Source: Evtepia gabavorous
Lineage (GTDB): Bacteria; Bacillota; Clostridia; Oscillospirales; Oscillospiraceae
Direction: 5' to 3'
Assembly: GCF_003425665.1 (NCBI RefSeq)
Contig: NZ_QQRQ01000011.1
Span: 1 to 61,189 of the forward strand
DNA: 61,189 bases
A program made the translations under genes and the position numbers. This document shows positions 1 through 8,050 of the stretch, in pieces; the stretch's first letter is position 1, and each line of letters starts with the position of its first letter. The notes beneath the pieces are model-generated. The model had not been told where the DNA came from, searched no databases, and saw nothing but the letters and a program-made list of their open reading frames with translations.

Positions 1-93
1 GGTAGGCTCCGTGGTGTCCCCGCCGCAGCCGGTCAGGGCCATCACGCCCACCAGCATGGTGGCCGCCATCAGGACAGAGAGAAACTTCTTCAT
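1..93 (-). CDS. Lipoprotein, N-terminal part only (gene runs off the left edge)
   Basis: Only the first 31 codons are inside the window. They encode a classic lipoprotein signal peptide: a Lys-Lys start (MKKFLSVLMA), a hydrophobic stretch and the lipobox LTGC followed by GG, so the mature protein is expected to be lipid-anchored outside the membrane. An AGAGG ribosome binding site lies about 10 bases before the ATG, and a near-consensus promoter lies upstream. Solute-binding proteins of transporters often begin like this, but the body of the protein is not visible and no function can be assigned. Confidence 0.8.
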   Translation of the reverse strand, partial: MKKFLSVLMAATMLVGVMALTGCGGDTTEPT

Positions 94-170
94 TGGAATA
101 ACCTCTTTTCATTTCACTTCTGCTCTCCCCCGCAGGTTTTTTTGCGCCCGCCGGGGGGAGAACGCTTTGC

Positions 171-199
171 ATTATACACAATATTCACAAAAGATGCAA
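171..199 (-). promoter_or_regulatory. SigA-type promoter of the lipoprotein gene
   Basis: On the minus strand TTGCAT is followed after 17 bases by a perfect TATAAT. It lies about 80 bases upstream of the lipoprotein start and downstream of the crotonase terminator, so the lipoprotein gene is an independent transcription unit. Confidence 0.8.
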
Positions 200-239
200 G
201 TCCTTTTTTCAAAAAAGAGCCGGCGGAATCGTATGAAAT

Positions 240-278
240 AAAAAGAACTGGGCAGCACGGAGAAACCGTGCTGCCCAG
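240..278 (-). terminator. Rho-independent terminator of the crotonase gene
   Basis: A perfect 13-bp stem (CTGGGCAGCACGG with its complement, 5-base loop) is followed on the minus strand by TTCTTTTT. It lies about 80 bases after the crotonase stop codon. Confidence 0.9.
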
Positions 279-355
279 GTTCGACAAGAGAATATTCATT
301 TCGTATGAATATTGCATACTTCCCCTGTTTTCCCCCACAGGGAAACGGGAACAAC

Positions 356-1132
356 TTACTGGAAGTTGGCCTTTCTCTTCTCCAGGAATGCAGCCAGACC
401 CTCGTCGCCATTGGGATGCAGACGGGCAGCGGCCTGGGCCTCAGTCTCCTCCTTCAGCAGGTCCTCCAGGTTGGTCTCGAAGGACTTGTTCAGGATGAGC
501 TTGGAGCTGCTGTAACAGTTCAGGGGGCCCTTGGCGATCTTGTTGGCCAGCTTCATGGCCTCGTCCATCAGCTGCTCCTTGGGATAGACGTGGTTGCACA
601 GGCCCAGCTCCTTCATCTCGGGGGCCTTCACAGCACGCTGGGTCATCATCAGCTCCTTGGCCATGTTCAGGCCGCAGGCCCGGGGCAGCAGCCAGTGACC
701 AGCGCAGTCGGGAATCAGACCCACCGCACCGAAGGCCACCATGAACATAGCGTCGTCAGAGACCAGGGCGATGTCGCCGGCCAGCAGCAGGGAGGTGCCG
801 GCACCGGCGATGGCACCGTGGGCCACAGTGATGGTGGGCTTGACAAAGTTGATCATCTTCTTCATGAAGATGCCAGCCACGTTGTAGAAGTCGAAGACAG
901 CCTCGGGGTTGTCCAGGCCCTTCATCTCGGGGATGTCGCCGCCGGCGCAGAAAGCGCGGCCCTCAGCGTTGACCACCACGCAGCGGACAGTGTCGTCCTT
1001 CTCGGCTGCGTCGAAGGCGGTGGTCAGGTCCACGAAGATCTGCTTGCTCATGGCGTTGAGTGCCTTGGTGCGGTTGAGGCTGACGATGCCGACGTTCCCC
1101 TCAACGCGATACAGTACGGTTTCCAGTTCCAT
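356..1132 (-). CDS. Enoyl-CoA hydratase/isomerase (crotonase) family protein
   Basis: The protein has 258 residues, the usual crotonase length. The first oxyanion-hole segment is AFCAGGDI (about residues 60-67) and the second is AIAGAGTSLLLAGD (about 107-120), so a CoA thioester substrate is likely. At the positions where true hydratases carry two catalytic glutamates (GGGCEL and the Glu after FGQP) this protein has Ser and Phe. It instead carries an Asp in GLIPDCAG, as in PaaG/enoyl-CoA isomerase-type members. An isomerase-like or other CoA-ester activity is therefore more likely than plain crotonyl-CoA hydration. The gene stands alone, with its own promoter and terminator. Family assignment is firm; the substrate is unknown. 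Confidence 0.9.
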   Translation of the reverse strand: MELETVLYRVEGNVGIVSLNRTKALNAMSKQIFVDLTTAFDAAEKDDTVRCVVVNAEGRAFCAGGDIPEMKGLDNPEAVFDFYNVAGIFMKKMINFVKPTITVAHGAIAGAGTSLLLAGDIALVSDDAMFMVAFGAVGLIPDCAGHWLLPRACGLNMAKELMMTQRAVKAPEMKELGLCNHVYPKEQLMDEAMKLANKIAKGPLNCYSSSKLILNKSFETNLEDLLKEETEAQAAARLHPNGDEGLAAFLEKRKANFQ

Positions 1133-1207
1133 GGTAAATCGCTCCTTTTTCTATATCAGTTCAAAAATGTGTGGGTGCTCAGGGTTTCCCCATGCGTATA
1201 CAATAAA

Positions 1208-1236
1208 ATTATAGCACACGGGGCCGGCGTTGAAAA
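1208..1236 (-). promoter_or_regulatory. Extended -10 promoter of the crotonase gene
   Basis: The minus strand shows TGCTATAAT, a perfect -10 with the TGn extension. The -35 position holds only TTTTCA at 17 bases, which is typical of extended -10 promoters. Confidence 0.7.
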
Positions 1237-1284
1237 GGAAAATTTCACGGGCGGCCCGGGAATTTTCCCGCCCGGCAGGTCTTC

Positions 1285-1314
1285 GTATAATTTTGCCCTG
1301 GTTTTCCCATACTA
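1285..1314 (+). promoter_or_regulatory. Possible sigma-G (forespore) promoter of the unknown gene at 1340
   Basis: The plus strand reads GTATA, 18 bases, CATACTA. This fits the Bacillus subtilis sigma-G consensus as I recall it (gHATR-N18-CATWHTA) at every position. A TATAAT at 1286-1291 overlaps it but has only a poor -35 (TTTTCC), so a weak housekeeping promoter is the alternative. The predicted start would lie about 20 bases before the 1340 ATG. Confidence 0.5.
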
Positions 1315-1339
1315 AAGGGACAAAAGGGGGGCAACAGAG

Positions 1340-1825
1340 ATGTATACCATGAAAATTCTGGAGCGGGAGCCGGCGCTCTCCCACTTTTTAAGCGCCCACC
1401 TGCCGCCCCAGTGGGGGCGGGCCCTGTCCTCCGCCCCGGCGGGGCGGGCCGATCTGGTGGTGGTCTCCCCCGACCTTATCCAGGTCCCATCCGCTCCCAC
1501 CGCCTGCCGGGCCCTGCTGGCGCCCGGTTCCCTGGCCCATCTGGCGGGAGAACTCTCCGCAGCCTGGGTGGTGAGCTACGGCCTGACCCCCCGGGACACC
1601 CTCACCTTCTCCAGCCTGGGGCAGGATACCCTCTGCCTGGCTCTGCAGCGGGAACTGGTCACCCTGTCCGGGGACTGCCTGGAACCCCAGGAATGGCCCC
1701 TGCCCCGGCAAAGTCAAGCCTCTCCCCTCTTCCTTCTGGCCTGCGCGGGCCTTCAGCTGCTGCTGGGGGTCCCGCCGGCGGAGGTCCGGCTGGGCCGGGG
1801 ATCGGGGGCGTCTCTTTCCACATAA
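1340..1825 (+). CDS. Protein of unknown function, 161 residues, possibly forespore-expressed
   Basis: I do not recognise this protein. It is 161 residues, rich in Leu, Ala and Pro, with no signal peptide and no clear membrane helix apart from a Leu-rich stretch near the C-terminus (LFLLACAGLQLLLG). A GGGGGG-type ribosome binding site precedes the ATG by about 8 bases; a second ATG four codons in (MYTM) is possible. It is a monocistronic plus-strand gene diverging from the crotonase gene, with a sigma-G-like promoter and a strong terminator right after the stop. The terminator and ribosome binding site argue that it is a real gene. Confidence 0.65.
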   Translation: MYTMKILEREPALSHFLSAHLPPQWGRALSSAPAGRADLVVVSPDLIQVPSAPTACRALLAPGSLAHLAGELSAAWVVSYGLTPRDTLTFSSLGQDTLCLALQRELVTLSGDCLEPQEWPLPRQSQASPLFLLACAGLQLLLGVPPAEVRLGRGSGASLST

Positions 1826-1826
1826 G

Positions 1827-1857
1827 AAAAAAGACATCCGTCTGGATGTCTTTTTTT
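1827..1857 (+). terminator. Terminator of the 1340 gene
   Basis: AAGACATCC and its complement enclose a 4-base loop and are followed by a run of T. The stem is flanked by A's on the other side, so it could also act on the minus strand. Confidence 0.85.
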
Positions 1858-1858
1858 G

Positions 1859-1891
1859 CAAAAAAATCGGTGAGCCCAGAATGGACTCACC
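1859..1891 (-). terminator. Terminator of the tRNA-Gly gene
   Basis: On the minus strand, immediately after the tRNA 3' end, GGTGAGTCC pairs imperfectly with GGGCTCACC and is followed by GATTTTTTT. The two terminators of this convergent pair sit back to back. Confidence 0.8.
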
Positions 1892-1892
1892 G

Positions 1893-1968
1893 TGGAGCGA
1901 GTGACGAGGCTCGAACTCGCTACCTCCACCTTGGCAAGGTGGCGCTCTACCAGATGAGCTACACTCGC
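1893..1968 (-). tRNA. tRNA-Gly (anticodon GCC)
   Basis: The 76-nt cloverleaf is complete with an encoded CCA. The acceptor stem is GCGAGTG/CACTCGC, the D arm has GCTC...GAGC, the anticodon stem is CCACC/GGTGG with loop TTGCCAA (anticodon GCC, 1933-1935), and the T loop is TTCGAGC. It reads GGC and GGU codons. The glycyl-tRNA synthetase gene at 44820 in this window is under T-box control and may sense this tRNA. Confidence 0.97.
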
Positions 1969-1981
1969 ATCAGCAGGGATT

Positions 1982-2010
1982 ATAATATCATATCCCGGCT
2001 GCTCTGTCAA
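1982..2010 (-). promoter_or_regulatory. Promoter of tRNA-Gly
   Basis: The minus strand has TTGACA, 17 bases, TATTAT, ending about 14 bases before the tRNA 5' end. A perfect TATAAT lies three bases further but at 20-base spacing. The promoter sits directly after the stop codon of the neighbouring lipoprotein gene. Confidence 0.75.
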
Positions 2011-2012
2011 CC

Positions 2013-2720
2013 TTAATTTTTCAAATTTCCCAAAAAATCTTCCACAGTCTGGTGTTCCCGCGCCTGCCAGGTGAGCAGAATCTCCGCCACCCGCTGCTGG
2101 CCGCTGTCCGGGTAGAGCTTCACCTCCACCCCCAGAAGGGGGGGCAGGGGGCGGGTCTGGGCCTGGTAGGCCTCCTGGACCGCCTGGCGCAGGGTTTCGG
2201 CGCTGTCCTCCTGGGTAAAGTAGCTGATCCGAAAGACCACCTTCTCCGGCTGATCGGGCAGCAGCGCCCGGAGCTCCTGCTCCACGGCGGTGCTACCGGT
2301 GACGGAGATCACCTGGCTGAGCTCCTCGGGGTCCACTGCGTAGGCCAGTTTGACCTCCACCTGGTAATAGGAGGGCGTCTGCTTCACATCGTACTTGATA
2401 TAGTCCACCGCGTAAGCTCCCAAGGGGTCCTCCTGGGTGACCTCCAGGCAGGCCTGATCCACGTCGCTGGCGGCGGTGCCGGTGACGCTGCCGTACTGGT
2501 AGAGACGCACGGTCCCCGTCTCCTCCCCCTGCTCCACCAGGTACAGCAGGGCGCTGACCAGGCCCTGGTAGGTCTCCGCCCGGAGGATGGCGTCGTTTTT
2601 TGACTCGTCGGAAAACTGGGTGTGGGGGGTGACGGCGGTGTAGCTGCGCTCTAACAGGGAACCGCAGCCTGTCAGGAGGCTGAGGGCCAGAAGCAGCGGG
2701 AGAAGGGTGTACTTTTTCAT
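2013..2720 (-). CDS. Lipoprotein of unknown function
   Basis: The 235-residue protein starts with a lipoprotein signal peptide (MKKYTLLPLL, lipobox LLTGC at about 16-20), so it should be anchored on the outer face of the membrane. The mature part is a soluble alpha/beta-looking domain with no motif I recognise. The ribosome binding site AAAGGAGG is 7 bases before the ATG. The gene lies downstream of parC but is separated from it by about 660 bases of repeat element (2742-3361), so it may be transcribed from within or beyond that element. It is a plausible cell-envelope protein; the function is unknown. Confidence 0.8.
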   Translation of the reverse strand: MKKYTLLPLLLALSLLTGCGSLLERSYTAVTPHTQFSDESKNDAILRAETYQGLVSALLYLVEQGEETGTVRLYQYGSVTGTAASDVDQACLEVTQEDPLGAYAVDYIKYDVKQTPSYYQVEVKLAYAVDPEELSQVISVTGSTAVEQELRALLPDQPEKVVFRISYFTQEDSAETLRQAVQEAYQAQTRPLPPLLGVEVKLYPDSGQQRVAEILLTWQAREHQTVEDFLGNLKN

Positions 2721-2741
2721 GGCGGCCTCCTTTCTGGGGGT

Positions 2742-2840
2742 ACCGTTTCCAACGGTGGGGTATGGTGGGGTTCCCTGCGTCGTTGGAACGGGCGGGAACG
2801 GGGGCCTCCCAGGCGGGGAGCGTTGCGGGTTTTCTCCTTA
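2742..2840. repeat. Truncated ends of the CCGTTGGAACGG element, in front of copy A
   Basis: A degenerate right-type end (ACCGTTTCCAACGGT, from 2742) and a left-type end (TCGTTGGAACGGGCGGG, from about 2780) precede the full copy. The second is followed by a stretch ending in GGGTTTTCTCCTTA that also precedes the full copy at 35705. These look like remains of earlier or nested copies. Confidence 0.7.
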
Positions 2841-3361
2841 CGCCGTTGGAACGGCAGGGAACCTTGGCTTGCCCAGCCGGGGCCCCATTTCTTGGGAAGA
2901 AATGGGGGAAAGAACCCCAGAGGGAAGAGGTTCTTCCCTCTGGACTCCCTTCTCTGGTGGGATTATGTGGGGGAAGGCCGTACTTCTTACAGGATACCCG
3001 GCCTGCGGCCCTCACAGCGAAAGGTCCGTAACGGCCCGCCCACCGGCTGGGCGGGCTGGGGATGTGAGAGGGTACCCTTTGGGAAAAAGGCAGAGAGTAA
3101 CCGTTCGGGTTCCCGCTTTCTCCTCCCGTCAATAAACCACTTCTCCCGCCCGCCCGAGCTGGTGGGCGGGCCATGAGGCGTTGGTCTTGGAGGCCGCAGG
3201 CCAGGCCCCTACCTGACGGAACCACCTTCCCCCGGTCCTCCCACCAGAGAATGGGGTTCCAAGGGGAAGGAACCTCCTTCCCCTTGGTGTTCTTTCCCCT
3301 ATTTCTTCAAAGAAATAGGGCCCCGCCCGGGAGGGCTCCGTTCCCGCCCGTTCCAACGGCG
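2841..3361 (-). repeat. CCGTTGGAACGG intergenic element, copy A (full length)
   Basis: The 521-bp element runs from CGCCGTTGGAACGG to CCGTTCCAACGGCG and is the reverse orientation of copies B-E. In order it holds a hairpin around ATTTCTT/AAGAAAT, a purine/pyrimidine hairpin (CCAGAGGGAAGA arm), GGCCTGCGGCC, a GCCCGCCC hairpin, a unique centre, and the mirror series on the other side. It fills the gap between the parC stop (25 bases away) and the lipoprotein start. No transposase is encoded. Open frames through it are by-products of GC-rich, stop-poor sequence. Confidence 0.9.
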
Positions 3362-3385
3362 ATGAAGGCGATGAAAAAGCCCCCC

Positions 3386-5638
3386 TCAAATCTCCAACGT
3401 CATCTGCCGGTCCCCCTGATCCTCCGCCTTCAGCAGCGCCCCGGCGGCAGGCAGACTGCGGGCCCGGTAGCGGGACTGGTTCACCAAGCTGGTCTGTCCC
3501 AGCGGGGCGGCGTGGTCCACCTGGTAGGATTTCTTCAGGGTCATCACCTGGACCCCCTGGGTGGACCGGGTGGTTTTCACCGGAATGCCGTCGGTCTGGA
3601 AGAGGAGAGCCCGGCCCTCGGTGGAGTAGAGGACCACGTCCTCCTCCTGCCCCGCCGGAAGGGCCAGCACGTCCTTTAAGGGGCTCTTGTCAGAGTAGGC
3701 CCCCGTGAGCTTCTTCCGGCGGGTCACCGTCTGGTAGCTGGCCAGGGGTACCCGGGCCACCTTACCGTTGGCAAAGAAGAACAGGAGCTGCCCGGTATAG
3801 TCCCCGGCCAGGCCGGCCCAGAGGATGGTCTCCCCCTCCTCCATCTCCAGCTTGGCGGGGAGATAGTCCCCCAGGACGCTGGCCTTGCTGTCGTCAAAGG
3901 CATGGGCGAAGGCCTTGTAGCACTGCTGCCGGTTGGTGAAAAAGAGAAGCTCCGCAGCGCTGGTGGTCTCCCAGTGGAAGGCCGGGCCGTCCCCCTCCTT
4001 GTATTTCTGCTCCCCCGACATCCGCAGGGACTGGGGGGTGATCTTTTTGAAGTATCCCTCCCGGGACAGGAACAGGTGGACCGGGTAGGAGGGCACGTCC
4101 TCCTCCTCCGGCACCTCCTCCGCCAGCTGATCCTGGAGGAGAATCTCCGTGCGGCGGTCCTGCCCGTGGGCTTTCTTCACCGCCTCCAGCTGCCGGATGA
4201 TCTCCTTCTGAATCCGGGTGGGCTTGGCGATGAGGTCGGCCAGGTCAGCGATGTCCTTTTCCAGCTGCTCGGTCTCGGCGGTGCGCTTTAGGATATACTC
4301 CTTGTTGATGTTGCGCAGGCGGATGTCCGCCACATACTCCGCCTGGACCTTGTCCAGCTGGAAGCCCTCCATCAGGTTGGGCACCACCATGGCGTCCTTT
4401 TCCGTACCCCGGATGATGGCGATGGCCTTGTCAATGTCCAGGAGAATGGCCCCCAGACCCCGGAGGAGGTGGAGCTTCTCCTCCTTCTGCCTCAGGGTGA
4501 ACTGGGCCGACCGCCGGACGCAGTCAGACCGCCAGGCGGTCCACCGGTCCAGAATCTCCCCCACCCCCATGACCTTGGGCATGCCGTCCACCAAAATGTT
4601 GAAGTTACAGGCGAAGGAGTCCTGGAGGGGGGTGGTGCGGAAGAGCTTCTGCATGAGCTTGTCCGGGTCGGTGCCCCGCTTCAGGTCAATGGCCAGCTTC
4701 AGACCCGACAGGTCGGTCTCATCCCGCATGTCGGCCACCTCCCGGACCTTGCCCAGCTTGATGAGCTCGGCCACCTTGTCCAGGATGGCCTCGGCGGTGG
4801 TGGTGTAGGGAATCTCATAAATTTCAATGAGGTTTTCACTCTTCACATACCGCCATTTGGCCCGGACCTTAAAGGAGCCCCGGCCGGTGCGGTAGATGTT
4901 CTCCATCTCCTTCCGGTCGTAGAGCAGCTGTCCCCCGGTGGGAAAGTCCGGGGCCCGGAGAGTGTCCAGCAGGTCGGCCTCGGGGTGCCTGATCCGGGCG
5001 ATGGCGGCCTCACAGACCTCGGTGAGGTTGAACCCGCAGAGGTTGGAGGCCATGCCCACGGCAATGCCCATGTTGGCCGAGACCAGAATATTGGGAAAGG
5101 TGGTGGGCAGCAGCACCGGCTCGGTGAGGGTGCCGTCGTAGTTGGGCACAAAGTCCACCACGTCCTTGTCAATGTCCCGGAAGAGCTCCTCACAGATCCC
5201 GTCCAGCTTGACCTCGGTGTACCGGGAGGCGGCGTAGGCCATGTCCCGGGAGTAGACCTTGCCGAAGTTGCCCTTGGAGTCCACCGGCGGGTGGAGCAAA
5301 GCCCCATACCCCCGGGAGAGACGGACCATGGTCTCGTAAATGGCACCGTCCCCGTGGGGGTTGAGCTTCATGGTGGCCCCCACCACGTTGGCCGACTTGG
5401 TGCGGCCCCCGGTGAGCAGCTTCATCTGGTACATGGTGTACAGCAGCTTCCGGTGGGAGGGCTTAAACCCGTCAATCTCCGGAATGGCCCGGGAGATGAT
5501 GACGCTCATGGCGTAGGGCATATAGTTGATTTCCAGGGTGTCGGTGATGGGCTGCTCCAGCACCTCGGCGTGCAGCCCCATCACCCCCTCGGGATTGACC
5601 CGTTTCTTACCCTGGTCAGATGATTTTTTTCTTGCCAT
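3386..5638 (-). CDS. parC: DNA topoisomerase IV subunit A (ParC-type)
   Basis: The 750-residue protein is the breakage-reunion subunit that decatenates chromosomes together with ParE, encoded just upstream. The N-terminal winged-helix region contains YMPYAMSVIISRAIP and the region GDGAIYETMVRLSRG that corresponds to the quinolone pocket; the catalytic tyrosine is in AASRYTEVKL. The C-terminal beta-pinwheel has no GyrA-box (QKRGGKG), unlike the gyrase A subunit at 54036, which supports the topoisomerase IV call. The start at 5638 (MARKKSSDQ) is preferred over the longer frame because the family begins close to here and AGAGGA lies upstream. It may lack the usual Ser in the quinolone pocket, since the motif is GDGAIY. 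Confidence 0.92.
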   Translation of the reverse strand: MARKKSSDQGKKRVNPEGVMGLHAEVLEQPITDTLEINYMPYAMSVIISRAIPEIDGFKPSHRKLLYTMYQMKLLTGGRTKSANVVGATMKLNPHGDGAIYETMVRLSRGYGALLHPPVDSKGNFGKVYSRDMAYAASRYTEVKLDGICEELFRDIDKDVVDFVPNYDGTLTEPVLLPTTFPNILVSANMGIAVGMASNLCGFNLTEVCEAAIARIRHPEADLLDTLRAPDFPTGGQLLYDRKEMENIYRTGRGSFKVRAKWRYVKSENLIEIYEIPYTTTAEAILDKVAELIKLGKVREVADMRDETDLSGLKLAIDLKRGTDPDKLMQKLFRTTPLQDSFACNFNILVDGMPKVMGVGEILDRWTAWRSDCVRRSAQFTLRQKEEKLHLLRGLGAILLDIDKAIAIIRGTEKDAMVVPNLMEGFQLDKVQAEYVADIRLRNINKEYILKRTAETEQLEKDIADLADLIAKPTRIQKEIIRQLEAVKKAHGQDRRTEILLQDQLAEEVPEEEDVPSYPVHLFLSREGYFKKITPQSLRMSGEQKYKEGDGPAFHWETTSAAELLFFTNRQQCYKAFAHAFDDSKASVLGDYLPAKLEMEEGETILWAGLAGDYTGQLLFFFANGKVARVPLASYQTVTRRKKLTGAYSDKSPLKDVLALPAGQEEDVVLYSTEGRALLFQTDGIPVKTTRSTQGVQVMTLKKSYQVDHAAPLGQTSLVNQSRYRARSLPAAGALLKAEDQGDRQMTLEI

Positions 5639-5695
5639 ATTCCTGTTGTTCCTCTGTTGTAGATTCCCCCTGGGGGGGCACACCAGCGGGCCCGC

Positions 5696-5908
5696 TTACA
5701 GGGGGCCGTGGCACTTGGGGCACTGGTTGGCGTTGGCGGGCAGGAAGAACAGAATCTTCCCGCAGTGGGGGCACCGGCCCCCCAGGGCGATGAGCAGCAG
5801 GCCCAGCGCCGCCATGGCCAGCCCCACCCAGAGCTTTGTGAGAATGATAAAGACACAGCCGCAGCCGATGATGGTCCAGCCTGTTTTTCTTGCTTGCCTG
5901 TGGTCCAT
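5696..5908 (-). CDS. Small membrane protein with a C-terminal zinc ribbon
   Basis: The 70-residue protein has one or two membrane segments (about residues 10-42, GWTIIGCGCVFIILTKLWVG and the following Ala/Leu-rich stretch) and then CPHCG and CPKCH, two CxxC pairs 17 residues apart that would bind one zinc ion. A good AAAGGAG site precedes the start. It lies between parE and parC in the same direction with short gaps (37 and 57 bases), so it is probably co-transcribed with the topoisomerase. Nothing in the sequence shows a functional link to it. Confidence 0.75.
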   Translation of the reverse strand: MDHRQARKTGWTIIGCGCVFIILTKLWVGLAMAALGLLLIALGGRCPHCGKILFFLPANANQCPKCHGPL

Positions 5909-5945
5909 ACGCCAGTCTCCTTTCTATCCTGGGGCGGCCCGGCGG

Positions 5946-7931
5946 TCAGGAAATGTCCGCCAGGTCCAAATATTTATAGCCGTTTTCCGCAATGTGCTCC
6001 TTCCGCCCCTGGGCATTCTCCCCCAGCAGCAGGTCAAAGACCTGGGCGGTGGCCTCCGCCTCGGCGGGCATCACCCGGATCAGGCGGCGGGTGTCGGGGT
6101 TCATGGTGGTCATCCACATCATCTCCGGGTCGTTCTCGCCCAGGCCCTTGGAGCGCTGGATGACGGGCTTTTTCCCGTCGAGCTGGGTGAGAATCTCCGC
6201 CTTTTCCTTCTCGGAATAGGCAAACCAGGTTTTTCCCCCGGCGTTGATCTCATACAGGGGGGACTCGGCGATGTAGACATACCCCTCCTGGATCAGGGTG
6301 GGGGTCAGCCGCCAGAGCATGGTGAGGATGAGGGTACGGATCTGATAGCCGTCCACGTCGGCGTCGGTGCAGATGACAATTTTATTCCAGCGAAGGTTGG
6401 CCAGGTTGAACAGGGACAGGTCCTTGTTGTGCTTGTCATTGACCTCCACCCCGCAGCCCATGACCTTGAGCAGGTCGGTGATGATTTCACTCTTAAAAAT
6501 CTTGCCGTAGTCGGCCTTCAGGCAGTTGAGGATCTTGCCCCGGACGGGCATGATCCCCTGAAACTCCGCGTCCCGGCCCAGCTTCACCGAGCCCAGGGCG
6601 GAGTCCCCCTCCACGATATACAGCTCCCGGCGGGCCACCTCCTTGGTCCGGCAGTCCACGAACTTCTGCACCCGGTTGGCGATGTCCACCGAGCCGGCCA
6701 GGCTCTTGCTCTTGATGCTCAGCCGGGCCTTCTCCCCGGCCTCCCGGCTGCGCTTGCTCACCAGGATCTGCCGGGCGGCCTCCTCCACCGCCTGGGGATT
6801 CTCCAGCAGGAAGATCTGCAGCTTTTCCCGCAAAAACTCCGTCATGCCCTCCTGGATAAAGCGGTTGTTCACCGCCTTTTTCGTCTGGTTCTCGTAGGAG
6901 GTCTGGGTGGAGAAGTTGTTGGAGACAAAGATCAGGGTCTCCTGGACGTCGGGCCAGGTGATCTTGGCCTCGTTCTTGTTGTACTTGTTGTTCTGCTTCA
7001 GCCACCCGTCCATGGCGGAGAGGAAGGCCGAGCGCATGGCCTTCTCCGGGGCGCCCCCGTGCTCCAGCCAGGAGGAGTTGTGATAGTGCTCAATGATATG
7101 ATGGGCCGGGCAGAAGCAGAAGGCGCAGGAGAGCTTTACCTTGTAGTCCGGCTTGTCCGGCCGGTCCCGTCCGGTGCGCTCCCCGGTCCAGAATTGGATG
7201 GGGGTGTGGGGGGCCTGGCCGGCCAGCTCGGCCACATAGTCGGCAATGCCGTTTTCGTAGGTGAAGAGGGTCTCCTCAAAGCCCCGCTCCCCCTGGTTCC
7301 TAAAGCGGAAGACCACCCCCGCGTTCACCACCGCCTGGCGGTGGAGGATGTCGGTGAAGTAGTCTGTGGGGATGTCCGTCTGGGTGAAGACCTCCAGGTC
7401 GGGCAGCCAGGTGATGGTGGTGCCCGTCTTCTTCCGGTCGGCGGGGGAGACCTTCATCTCTCCCACCAGGCTTCCCTTTTCAAAATGCAGGTCATACCGC
7501 TTGCCGTCCCGGCGGACCACCACGTCCATAAACCGGGAGGCATACTGGGTGGCGCAGGCGCCCAGGCCATTCAGGCCCAGGGAGTATTCATAGTTGTCCC
7601 CGGCGGCGTTGTCATACTTGCCCCCGGCGTAGAGCTCACAGAACACCAGCTCCCAGTTGTATTTTCCCACCTTTTCGTTCCAGTCCACAGGGCAGCCCCG
7701 GCCAAAGTCCTCCACCTGAATCCGGCCGTCCCGGAACCGGGTGAGGATGATCTCCTTGCCGTAGCCCTCCCGGGCCTCGTCGATGGCGTTGGAGAGGATC
7801 TCGAACACCGCGTGCTCGCAGCCCTCCAGCCCGTCCGAGCCGAAAATCACCCCGGGCCGCTTCCGCACCCGGTCGGCCCCCTCCAGCATGGAGATGGATT
7901 CGTTGCCATATTCCCGTTTGCTCTTTGCCAT
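5946..7931 (-). CDS. parE: DNA topoisomerase IV subunit B (ParE-type ATPase)
   Basis: The 661-residue protein is the ATPase partner of ParC. The GHKL ATP site shows ILSNAIDEAREGYG and GLNGLGACATQYAS; the transducer and the Toprim domain follow, with [12 protein letters not shown] and the metal-binding DADVDG. The start at 7931 (MAKSKREYGN) has AAGGAGAA seven bases upstream; the longer frame has no such site. The gene leads the parE / zinc-ribbon / parC operon and has its own promoter. Confidence 0.92.
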   Translation of the reverse strand: MAKSKREYGNESISMLEGADRVRKRPGVIFGSDGLEGCEHAVFEILSNAIDEAREGYGKEIILTRFRDGRIQVEDFGRGCPVDWNEKVGKYNWELVFCELYAGGKYDNAAGDNYEYSLGLNGLGACATQYASRFMDVVVRRDGKRYDLHFEKGSLVGEMKVSPADRKKTGTTITWLPDLEVFTQTDIPTDYFTDILHRQAVVNAGVVFRFRNQGERGFEETLFTYENGIADYVAELAGQAPHTPIQFWTGERTGRDRPDKPDYKVKLSCAFCFCPAHHIIEHYHNSSWLEHGGAPEKAMRSAFLSAMDGWLKQNNKYNKNEAKITWPDVQETLIFVSNNFSTQTSYENQTKKAVNNRFIQEGMTEFLREKLQIFLLENPQAVEEAARQILVSKRSREAGEKARLSIKSKSLAGSVDIANRVQKFVDCRTKEVARRELYIVEGDSALGSVKLGRDAEFQGIMPVRGKILNCLKADYGKIFKSEIITDLLKVMGCGVEVNDKHNKDLSLFNLANLRWNKIVICTDADVDGYQIRTLILTMLWRLTPTLIQEGYVYIAESPLYEINAGGKTWFAYSEKEKAEILTQLDGKKPVIQRSKGLGENDPEMMWMTTMNPDTRRLIRVMPAEAEATAQVFDLLLGENAQGRKEHIAENGYKYLDLADIS

Positions 7932-7994
7932 GGAAGTTCTCCTTGTCCTATGAAAATGGGCCCATGGGCCCAAGCTCGTCATATAATACCCTTT

Positions 7995-8024
7995 ATCTTA
8001 ATCCATTTTTCCGCGGTATGTCAA
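7995..8024 (-). promoter_or_regulatory. Promoter of the parE operon
   Basis: The minus strand has a perfect TTGACA, 18 bases, TAAGAT, about 65 bases before the parE start. Confidence 0.65.
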
Positions 8025-8050
8025 GGGGAATCCTGGCAGGCCCCGGGGGC

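Noticed and set aside
2841-3361. The repeat as an insertion sequence or CRISPR array
   Set aside because: No transposase-like protein is encoded in any copy, and the hairpins are mirror-symmetric modules rather than evenly spaced direct repeats with unique spacers.
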